A DNA stretch of 50,666 bases from Branchiostoma floridae. Its lineage: Eukaryota; Chordata; Leptocardii; Amphioxiformes; Branchiostomatidae. Positions 42,598-50,666 of the stretch are shown here, one piece after another. The DNA lies in contig NC_049981.1 of the NCBI RefSeq assembly GCF_000003815.2, positions 3,246,333-3,296,998 of the forward strand. The letters are read 5' to 3'. The position numbers were made by a program, and so were the translations under genes. Below the pieces are notes generated by a model. It was not told where the DNA came from and did no database searches. It saw only the letters and a list, made by a program, of their open reading frames with translations. Position 1 is the first letter of the stretch. Each line of letters begins with the position of its first letter.

Positions 42598-43025
42598 CCT
42601 GTCAAATCTTCAAAGTGATTCATCTCCGACGTTCCTGGACCGAATGACCTGAAATTTGGCACAGGGGTAGAATGGGCCAATACCTTGATGCTTTTTTTCT
42701 CAGTTTTTTCCATATCTGCCTCTACAATGATTTTATTGAGGTTAAAAGGTCATGTTTTGACCAAAATAAAATATATTGTCCCCTGTACCCTGGTCTTACA
42801 ATGGAATGGCCTGAAATTTGGTGTAGATAGGCATTAGATAGTTGGTAAAATGATCCAAGTAAAAGTTTTGACATAAACTACTTTAAAATTAATAATTTTG
42901 GCACTTTTCTGAGGGGTAATTTGTTTTCTTTTGGCCTCCTGGCGTGACCTTCCGTGACCCCGCACAGAGCCCACACCTGTGCGCGAAGAGGGCGAAGGCT
43001 AATTAATATTCATAAGCGGGGCCCC
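42523..43025 (-). repeat. (TTTC)n and repeat B, reverse-complement copy
   Basis: 42523-42597 is a TTTC tract; 42598-43025 is the reverse complement of 12214-12650, ending in GGGGCCCC. It is fused directly to the half foldback copy at 43026. Confidence 0.85.
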
Positions 43026-43520
43026 AGGATTCCGTATATACTGCAGTGTTCCCGCCAGAATTTTTTTCGGGGGCCGCCGAAGAACGCCGAAGGCCCCGGC
43101 CCGGCAGGGTCCAGGGGCAGAGCCATGTTGGGGGTCCCAGGGGGGCCAAGCACGCCTGAAACTCTTGCACTTTAGGCTATTCAGAAGGCTTATTGTATCA
43201 GTTTTTAGGGGCATTTCTGTAATAATCACAGCAGTCACTTAACTTCTCTTCAGGAGTTTAGCGTAACAGTATTTCAGGTCAAACCGTCAAAGGCAACTAA
43301 AAACAAACTTTAACGTTAATGACTTCAACAGTACTTATAACTTTTGTCCGGTTTGCCATCCGAAGCTGAATCGCTATCGATGGTATTTTCGCTGCACTGT
43401 TAGCTCCGTACGTTTTCAGAATGTTCCGTTTATCACGGAACTGCTGTTGTTTCAGAAATCTCAAGGACTTATGCTTACAGACACTTAAATTCCTAACTTG
43501 TGTTTCTTCTTCTTCTTTCT
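43026..43520 (-). mobile_element. Half copy of the foldback element and its flanking repeat
   Basis: The sequence starts at the palindrome centre (CCGTATATACTGCAGTGTTC), runs outward through one GC-rich arm to CCATCCGAAGCTGAATCGC and GCTGCACTGTTAGCTCCG, and on into the flanking repeat. It is the reverse orientation of 10100-10577. Only one arm is present and the small hairpin is single-armed. About 8-10% diverged by eye. Confidence 0.75.
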
Positions 43521-43840
43521 TTCTCCTGTCAAATATTCATCTCCGTCGTTCTTGGACCGAATTAATGACTTGAAATTTGGCACAAGGGTAGAGTGGACCA
43601 ATACCCACGTGCTCTTTTTTCATTTTTTTATATTTCAGCCATACCATAGGTATGGTGAAATATATTGCATTCGTAATGTTTCTTTCTTTCTCCTGTCAAG
43701 TCTTCAGAACACGGTATCTCCGTTGTTCCTCAACCGAATGACTTGAAATTTGGCACAAGAGTGTAGAGTGGGCCAATACCCTCGGATTTTTTTTTCAATT
43801 TTCCCATATCTGTCTCTAAAATGATTTTATTAAGGTTTTT
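43521..43840. repeat. Further repeat B fragments
   Basis: Two partial copies of the CTCCTGTCAA... GACCGAAT...GACTTGAAATTTGGCACA unit (43525-43610 and 43690-43800) flank an uninterrupted hairpin-CGTAATG-TTTC junction (43628-43695). The second runs into a 454-N gap. Confidence 0.75.
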
Positions 43841-44294
43841 NNNNNNNNNNNNNNNNNNNNNNNNNNNNNNNNNNNNNNNNNNNNNNNNNNNNNNNNNNNN
43901 NNNNNNNNNNNNNNNNNNNNNNNNNNNNNNNNNNNNNNNNNNNNNNNNNNNNNNNNNNNNNNNNNNNNNNNNNNNNNNNNNNNNNNNNNNNNNNNNNNNN
44001 NNNNNNNNNNNNNNNNNNNNNNNNNNNNNNNNNNNNNNNNNNNNNNNNNNNNNNNNNNNNNNNNNNNNNNNNNNNNNNNNNNNNNNNNNNNNNNNNNNNN
44101 NNNNNNNNNNNNNNNNNNNNNNNNNNNNNNNNNNNNNNNNNNNNNNNNNNNNNNNNNNNNNNNNNNNNNNNNNNNNNNNNNNNNNNNNNNNNNNNNNNNN
44201 NNNNNNNNNNNNNNNNNNNNNNNNNNNNNNNNNNNNNNNNNNNNNNNNNNNNNNNNNNNNNNNNNNNNNNNNNNNNNNNNNNNNNNNNNNNNNN
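43841..44294. other. Assembly gap (454 N)
   Basis: A sized gap between repeat B and a LINE 3' fragment. Confidence 0.95.
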
Positions 44295-44996
44295 AGTGCA
44301 AGGTGATGCATGTGTCTCTCTCTAAAGTCACTGTCCCAAGACCACAGTTCTCTATAGCCGGCGAACCACTGTTAGAAGTCAAAACTTTAAAACTACTCGG
44401 CTTGCAGTTCCAGGCGGACCTCGGGTGGGATCTACATGTGAATCACTTAGTAAAAAAGGGAAACCAAAAACTGTACCTACTCAGACAACTGCTAAGTTTC
44501 GACCTCCCTTCAGAAGAACTGCTTATGTGCTACAAGACCCTTGTGCGACAAGCATGTGAATAGAAGAAGAAGAAGAAGAACTTTATTGCACGACAACTGT
44601 AGAGGATACAGTGTTTGGCAACTTGTACATACAATACATGAATACGCCGCCCCCGCGTGGCATGCAGGTTTGACAACATCACAACGAGCCATGATTGAGA
44701 CTGTGCAGAGAAGAGCGTGCCGCATAATCCTTGGCCCTGCGTACACAACTTACACGGAAGCGTGCAGCAGACTGGAGCTACCCACACTAGAAGCCTGGCG
44801 TTGTGACCTGTGCCGCAGCTTTGCAAGGCGTCTGATTGAGTCATACACATTCAGGAACTGGTTCCCACCTACACGGGGTAACATCAGCAACAGGAACACT
44901 AGAAGCAAACATCTCCTATCCACAGTTAAGACAAGGACAAACCGATACAAGAACAGTCCTATCCCTTACATGACCAACCTGCTGAATGGACTCTAG
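44295..44996 (+). mobile_element. LINE C-terminal fragment interrupted by a small insertion
   Basis: The plus frame reads FSIAGEPLLEVKTLKLLGLQ, then LPSEELLMCYKTLVRQ. It is broken at ~44552 and resumes at ~44637 with EYAAPAWHAGLTTSQRAMIE, QRRACRIILGPAYTTYTEAC and LELPTLEAWRCDLC, ending NLLNGL at 44996. This is the usual C-terminal region of an APE-type LINE ('YAAPVWHPGL' style). Its RT is lost in the gap. It is a different family from the other three LINEs here. Confidence 0.75.
44552..44636 (-). mobile_element. Tiny LINE 3' tail inserted in the LINE fragment
   Basis: Read on the minus strand: CAAACACTGTATCCTCTACA, then GTTGTCGTGCAATAAAGTTC and a (TTC)n tail. Flanks CATGTGAATA and CATGAATA look like an imperfect target duplication. 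It is a severely 5'-truncated insertion that breaks the host LINE frame. Confidence 0.6.
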
Positions 44997-45112
44997 CCAT
45001 ATATATTGAACATGTTACCTGATGTAAATAGCTATTTGTAGCCACGCATTGTGCATGTCAAAAATACATCATCTGTTTAACGTCGAACCTATCTGCTTTA
45101 AGATAGCGTCTA

Positions 45113-48100
45113 TTGTCGATTTTAAAAATAGCGGCCGATTCAGGTGAGGCCTTTGTGCGAGAACTCTACGAATTCCTGACTACAGAGAAGGGTTTTCAGA
45201 CTACACAACAGAAAAGCAGGAAAACTCATGAGTATAGGCAATGCACTCCTAAGACAGTAAGATCCACAGCAACGCTGAAAAATTCCCTTCGTAAAACAGG
45301 CCTCAGTAAACAAGCCACAGACAAAGATAGAGTGGAATTCTTTAAGTCAATTAGGTTACATAACCATGTTAAATCCACCTGTCGGCAACTGCAAAAGGCC
45401 AAACAAACAACATACCATGAGAAACTGTATAGGAAAAACATCTATGAATATGCGAAGAAAGCCTCAAGGGGAGAATTTGGACAGAAACAAGCAATGCCCA
45501 CGTTCCAGAAAAACCACCTTGACAAGTATTTGAAAGAGACATACTCGTTAAATCCGCCAACAGTTGATCAAGAATCATTGAGTTGGTTACCGCCTGGTCC
45601 AACAGCTGACTCTGTGACACATCCATTCAACAATGATCCAATCAGGCCGCGAGATATTAAACACCTGTTGTCCAAGAAGAAATCCAAGTCGGCACCTGGC
45701 CCGGACGGAGTAGGCTATGATGTCTTTAAATGCCTCCCTGCAACACACCACTTCCTCGCTACTCTTTTCAACAAGACCATGAGCCAAGAGCAGCCATGTA
45801 AGTCCTGGCAGGCTGCAGATACCATCAGCATTCACAAGTCAGGACCTACAGATGATCCAGCCAACTTTCGATTGATTTCATTGATTAGTACTACTGCCAA
45901 GCTCTATCACTCAATTCTTGGTAGCCGCATGATGGATTTCTTCGTCAAGAATGGGTTCATCGACAGTGAAATACAAAAGGGATTCCTGGAGGGAGTATCG
46001 GGCTGTGTTGATCAGTCATTCGTACTTAATGAGATCATCAGAAACGCCAGATCCGAGAAAAGGACAGTTCACGTAGCATGGTTGGACCTTCAGAACGCCT
46101 TTGGCTCTGTCCCACATGACCTGATCCACTTAGCACTACAGCGGTACCATGTACCACGGCACGTATGCAACTACATAAAGGCATTCTACAGTGATCTAAC
46201 TGCTCAAGTGAGATGTCCCGACTTCTCTTCTGACCCCTTCCAGTTGAGAGCTGGTACGTTCCAGGGGGACACGCTGTCCGTAGCGATCTTTCTACCGGTC
46301 ATCAATCTTCCTCTGGAATACCTGCGCACTGAGGAATCACACGGCTATCAGTTAAGACACAAAACCCACATGCCCTTCGCATTTGCTGATGACCTGGCAC
46401 TTACCGTATGTAGGTCACGATCCATGCAGCGGATTATCAACACACTTGACCAACATCTCCGAAGTATCCACGGTCCACCTGACATTGAAGCCGAAAAAAT
46501 GTAAAACCCTCAGCATCTGCAGTGGGTATGCCAAGGACATGTCTTTCTCAATCGGGAACCATCCTATGGATAATATAATCACATCCCCCTTCAAGTTCCT
46601 GGGCGGCTACATTTCTGCTAGCGGGTCGTCAGGTCCTGTCTCGGACATCCTGAAGGAGACAATTATCGGGTCCAACACACAACATGGGATCATCATGAAC
46701 GTGGATGCCAGCACTGTACGTGGGGAGTACAAGTGTGAAATGTACAGGGTGTACATCCAAGGTGCCATCAGGTACCTCTTGACTGTTCACGATGTCTCCA
46801 GAACCCAACTGCATGAAATCAGCCATAGTGTCACGCAGTACCTTAAGAAGTGGGCCAACATGAAGAAGTCTTCTGACCCGGGCATAATATACCATAGTCA
46901 AGGGCTAGGGCTCTCATCGGTCCAACAACTCTACATGAAACAACACGCCAACGTAATGGCCACTATTCTAACGTCAGGTGATGACAGCGTCAGAAATGCC
47001 CTCGACGCGAAGGTCGAAAGGGAATCGGCATTCACGCGAAAGTCCACAGGAACGATGGAATGCTTTACCATCGCCGAACAAAGCCTAACAACATTGCGTG
47101 ATGATGACACTCACGATCAAGCAAACTCCCAGCAAACAAAGAAGAAATTGTGCCAGGCAATCAAAGCCCGCTTACAAAAGGACAACGACAGTAAGATTGA
47201 GGAACACAGTAGTACTCTCAAAGTACAAGGAAGTTGGACGGACCTAGTTGAGATAGAACAAACTGACATCAGATGGAGAAGCTCTCTGTACAATGCCCCG
47301 AGGGGAGTGTTCGAGTTCGCGCTGAACGGGATGACGAACTGGTTACCAACACGGGACAACTTAGTCCGCTGGGGAAAGCTGCTCTCAACAAAGTGCCCAT
47401 TATGTCAAGGCCATCAGACCATTCGCCATGTTCTCAATGCCTGTCCTGTGGCACTGACAGCCAGATACACATGGCGACACAACAGTGTGCTTAATAAACT
47501 GGTTACGACACTACAAGGATGGTACTTCCTGTCTGATCCGCCGGTTACCATACGGTGTGATCTGAGTCCTGAACACCATGAGGGAGGGACGCACATCACA
47601 ATACCCCCGGACATTCTACCTACACCACTTGTACCTGACATTACAATACAAAACTCAGCTCAGCAGAACTTGACTCTTGTTGAATTGACTGTTCCTTTTG
47701 AACAGAATACCCAAGCAGCAGTAGACAGGAAAATGGCCAAGTATGAACACTTGAAGGAAGACATATACCTATATAGTAACTATAGTTCAACTGTCGTCAC
47801 TATAGAGGTGGGCAGTAGGGGGTGGGTCAATAGTGATAATGCTAGAAAGCTGAGATCGCTATGCCCTGCAGCTGTACGCAATAAAGACGCCGAGGTCACA
47901 AAGCTAAAGCGACGTCTAGGTCAATGCGCTTTGTGCTCGTCCTACGCAATATATTGTGCGAGAAACACCCCTGTGTGGGAGTCCCCATCTGGGTTATTCT
48001 CTACCAGATGACTTTTAACTTGTTTAAGTGCAATATATCCTGTTTAAGTGCAATATATCCTGTTTAAGTGCAATATATCTTGTTTAAGTGCAATATTCTC

Positions 48101-48478
48101 TAAGATTGCTATGTAACGTTGTGCAATGCTATATGTATCAAAAAGTCGGATGCACACCTGATGTTTTACCTTGCGCCCTCCAGAATTGTTATTATTCTGA
48201 GTAAGGGGTCGGCCTAGGTTTCTTCGTGTTTTAAACTCATCTTGTATGTTGATTTTAAATGTGCTGCGTTTATATGTCAATAAAGATGATGTCAACCCCC
48301 CCAACTTCGAGTTATAATCCCGCTGTATTTTCGAGCTGTATCTGCCTAAGCCAATGATTTTAATCGTAAAAGTATGCAATTCAGCCTGTGGCTGCCATAT
48401 ACTTTTTCATGGATCACATTGATCGAATAAAACCATTCATTCATTCATTCATTCATCTATTCATTCATTCATTCATCA
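45113..48478 (+). mobile_element. Nearly intact LINE with restriction-like endonuclease (R2/R4/Hero type)
   Basis: Two overlapping frames, 45113-46504 and 46383-48011, are separated by one frameshift between ~46460 and 46495. The first has RT motifs KSKSAPGPDGVGYDVFKCLP, NFRLISLISTTAKLYHSILG, VAWLDLQNAFGSVPHDLI, GTFQGDTLSVAIFLPV and FAFADDLAL. The second has the thumb region, a CCHC finger (CPLCQGHQTIRHVLNAC) followed by RYTWRHNSVL, and the PD-(D/E)xK endonuclease: PDITIQ (near residue 418), VELTVPFEQN (Glu near 434), then RKMAKYEHL. That finger-plus-nuclease order defines the R2/R4/Hero lineage, which often integrates at preferred sites. The N-terminal DNA-binding fingers are not seen and the first frame has no ATG at 45113, so the 5' end is probably truncated. 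The 3' UTR ends in AATAAAACC and (ATTC)n. Confidence 0.85.
48020..48100 (+). repeat. 20-bp tandem repeat in LINE 3' UTR
   Basis: Four copies of TGTTTAAGTGCAATATATCC follow the LINE stop codon almost immediately. A (CATT)n tract at 48431-48477 closes the element. Confidence 0.9.
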
Positions 48479-48684
48479 CTACAGCATATGCACACTCGTA
48501 ACTGTGAGATGGTTTATTCTCAAATATTGGAATAGGTCACAGTGACGTTAAATGTTCTTCTTACATGCATGCCGCATAATGCATATACAACATAACATAT
48601 TTGCCACGAGTAGATGTCTTCTGTTGTAGGCGTTCTTACTACAGCTACATGACAGAAAAACTTGTACGCTATCAGTTAGGATAA
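48479..48684. other. No recognised feature
   Basis: AT-rich sequence between the LINE tail and the zinc-finger remnant; probably the 3' flank of the latter. Confidence 0.4.
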
Positions 48685-49000
48685 AGGAGTCTTCTTAGAT
48701 GTCCCGGAATCACATTCCTCACACGTGTAGTGTTCTTCACCGGTGTATTTTACAATGGTTGTCCAATGTAGATTTCGGTGCCACAGAATAGCCACATTGC
48801 ACACATTTGTAGGGGTTTTCACCAGTGTGAGTTCTTATGTGTTGGAATAAGGCAGACTTTAGAGTTGTCCTGTACCCAAACTCCACACACATGTAGGGCT
48901 TCTCATCACCAGTGTGAATGGCTAGATCGTAAATGTTGGTTCTAATTGGACTTATGTGCAGCAAAATAGTCACGCTGGTCACACTGTTCCTCTCTAGTGT
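48685..49000 (-). pseudogene. Decayed C2H2 zinc-finger fragment
   Basis: Minus-strand fingers: PYMCVEFGYRTTLKSALFQH, then THTGENPYKCVQCGYSVAPK with STLDNH, then after a frameshift near 48760 YTGEEHYTCEECDSG. The TGEKP linkers mark a C2H2 array. The first finger has Phe in place of its second Cys and an extra residue in its linker (HTGDEKP); the third is out of frame. It is likely a pseudogene or a damaged last exon. The upstream part falls in the gap at 49009. Confidence 0.65.
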
Positions 49001-49008
49001 TGTTCACG

Positions 49009-49108
49009 NNNNNNNNNNNNNNNNNNNNNNNNNNNNNNNNNNNNNNNNNNNNNNNNNNNNNNNNNNNNNNNNNNNNNNNNNNNNNNNNNNNNNNNNNNNN
49101 NNNNNNNN
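49009..49108. other. Assembly gap (100 N)
   Basis: Exactly 100 N, between the zinc-finger fragment and the oxidase exons. Confidence 0.95.
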
Positions 49109-49249
49109 CAGGGATTATCTCACCATATACACCTCGGGCCGGGGCATTAACCCTTTATTCAATGATAGGCATATTCTGTGCTTTCAACAGAGAATAGAAG
49201 GATGATGTTGTAGAATTGTTGATGAACTGTACACTTAAATTTCCCTGAC

Positions 49250-50155
49250 CTATGGTGACTTTCGCCCCGGCAGCTTCCATGATTGTGAAGACGTCTGAAG
49301 GGAATTCTGGGTGGGCATGTTTCATCATGAGGTTCCCAGCCCAACTACCAACCTGAAATTCAAGAAGATTGAGTCTCACTTTTTGAGAGATAGATTTGCA
49401 CGTATCAGGTATGATGTAGTCTCTACCAGAATCCCGCCTGGCCGAATAGTAATAGGGGAAAAAGTCTAGTAAGAGTTGATTGGCCTAGGAATGAATTGAC
49501 CGGCCTGATTGACTGCAACAGACGGAGATCCCATGGCAACTTATTTGTCCCTATTTGGTCAAATTCTTCTCTTTTGTCAACCAGCTAACACGTCTGATTG
49601 GAGACTACGTATCAGGTGGTGAAAGAAGGGGTATTTCCGTACGCTATGGTATGAATTGAAAGGTGCGAATCGTCAACCAAACTCACGTTTCTGACGGATA
49701 CATTAGCAACCTTGCACAGGTGGTCGGCCAGCACGCTGTAGGACGGAGACCGGTCAGAACCGGCTCGCAGCAGATCCACCATGGCAGACAGACTCACAAC
49801 AGAGCCAACTACCAACGGCGGGCCAGCCTGGAAAAGGATTGAGTGACCAATGTTTTTACAAACTTTATCAATAAGATCCAGACGCATACAATTATGGGAC
49901 GTATAGTAAAAACAATCAACCAAAGATTAACGAGGAAAAGTGGGGCTCTGGAGATGAATAGTTTTGAACCTGTGAAGACAGATGCTAAAGAAACTTTCTA
50001 TACTTATTGACATCTTCCATATCATGCAACCGGAATTCATCCGTTGCAGTATTGAATCACAGTTGTTTTAAACATCCTCACCTGACAGTTGCACAGATCA
50101 GGCACAGCTTTGATGTCAATGAGACAGGAGTAAGGGCCATCATCCTTGTAAACAC
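49250..50155 (-). CDS. Xanthine dehydrogenase/aldehyde oxidase-type FAD-domain exons (partial gene)
   Basis: Three minus-strand exons join in frame: 50082-50155, 49687-49827, 49250-49352. Together they read GVYKDDGPYSCLIDIKAVPD, LCNCQAGPPLVVGSVVSLSA, MVDLLRAGSDRSPSYSVLAD, HLCKVANVSVRNVGSWAGNL, MMKHAHPEFPSDVFTIMEAA, GAKVTI. VRNVGSWAGN and the P.SD.....AGA run match the FAD-binding domain of molybdo-flavoenzymes (XDH/AOX), where electrons pass from Mo through Fe-S to FAD. Donors are GTGAGG, GTGAGT and GTCAGG. Reading through the last donor reaches a stop at 49155, which I treat as intron. Exons for the rest of the FAD domain and the Mo domain were not found below 49250, so the gene is either split by a very long intron, hidden in the gap, or truncated. 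Confidence 0.65.
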
Positions 50156-50666
50156 CTGGAAGATTGCATGATGAAGCACATGTTGTTGTTTTTTTTTATA
50201 TCAGGATCTTTCATTAGTTTTTCATTCGTTAGTATGAATGTCTTCAAATATCGCTTCAGGTCATCTTCTTAATCGAGGCCAGTCCATCAGAATCACAGGA
50301 CTTGTTCACGGCTAATGTTTGAGAAATCGTAAATACAATGTGCAAGATAATAGTTACCAAAGTAGCTGGACACATTTGTAAACCGTACGTCTGACGTTTC
50401 AGGCAGCATCAACTACGTGTCATCAACGATTGGGGGCTCTGTTATTCAACGGGTATTATCCGCAAACTAAGAACAAACTTGCTTGATTGGCAAATGAGTA
50501 ACTCCTACCTTGCGTATCTTACTACATGGGTGTCTGAATCAACGTAAAGACAATGTTTGCAGTACCCACTTCAGAGTTAGCCTGGTATCCAGTCGTATTA
50601 TAGCTCCCGAGTATCTTCATTCCTCTCCGCAAATACCTGTATTTTCCCATATTAATAAATATACTC
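50156..50666 (-). other. Upstream intron of the oxidase-like gene, nothing further recognised
   Basis: The preceding exon should end in phase 1 with sequence like a GNTG motif; no such exon could be identified before the window ends. A candidate donor (AAG then GTAGGA, near 50512) is in the wrong phase. Confidence 0.35.

Noticed and set aside
42523-42713. N-terminal ~65 residues of the 699-codon LINE frame
   Set aside because: Encoded by the flanking repeat B and the GAAA tract; not part of the element's protein.
49155-49249. C-terminal tail QGNLSVQFINNSTTSS... as coding
   Set aside because: It follows a good donor (ATAG then GTCAGG) exactly where XDH family similarity stops; treated as intron read-through.

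Overview
This is a eukaryotic window from an intron-rich invertebrate genome crowded with repeats. All recognisable host genes are split by GT..AG introns. The gene mix (TRIM/NHL-like, H-type lectin, C-type lectin plus EGF, C2H2 zinc finger) and minisatellites overlapping exon edges suggest a lancelet (Branchiostoma-like). That assignment is inference; no species-diagnostic locus is present. Six runs of N (four of exactly 100) mark assembly gaps.

Layout. 1-1671 and 8829-10497 are two ~99% identical copies of a 1.67 kb repeat that runs into a giant palindromic foldback element, complete only at 10178-10973. Between them, on the minus strand, lie a TRIM/NHL-like gene (2168-5103) and a coiled-coil H-type lectin gene (7033-8160). 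10976-16650 is mostly non-coding, with a diverged tandem duplication beside a TATA-like motif, hairpins and a dispersed repeat. 16662-26732 (plus strand) is a complete 14-exon aromatic-L-amino-acid decarboxylase gene, the best-supported gene here. 27979-32652 (minus) holds a C-type-lectin exon and three tandem EGF exons of one modular gene, with two inverted-repeat DNA elements in its introns. 32750-48480 is a retrotransposon graveyard: an APE-type LINE with a ~2.1 kb internal duplication, a 65-bp satellite, a LINE embedded in a (GAAA)n tract, an unclassified LINE 3' fragment, and a nearly intact LINE with a restriction-like endonuclease. 48685-50155 (minus) has a decayed C2H2 zinc-finger fragment and three exons of a xanthine dehydrogenase/aldehyde oxidase-type FAD domain.

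The most striking signal is in the decarboxylase gene. Several introns carry tandem extra copies of the adjoining exon edge together with its splice site: ten after exon 3, two to three before exon 4, one before exon 5, three before exon 8, and a decayed copy of the last coding bases in the 3' UTR. The gene itself keeps a perfect reading frame through 14 exons. It also carries Cys where animal DOPA decarboxylases have active-site Tyr79, and a proline/threonine-rich N-terminal extension with a second, better-placed ATG.

The host genes do not form a pathway; they are separate transcription units. Nothing here is bacterial-style (no operons, CRISPR or riboswitches).
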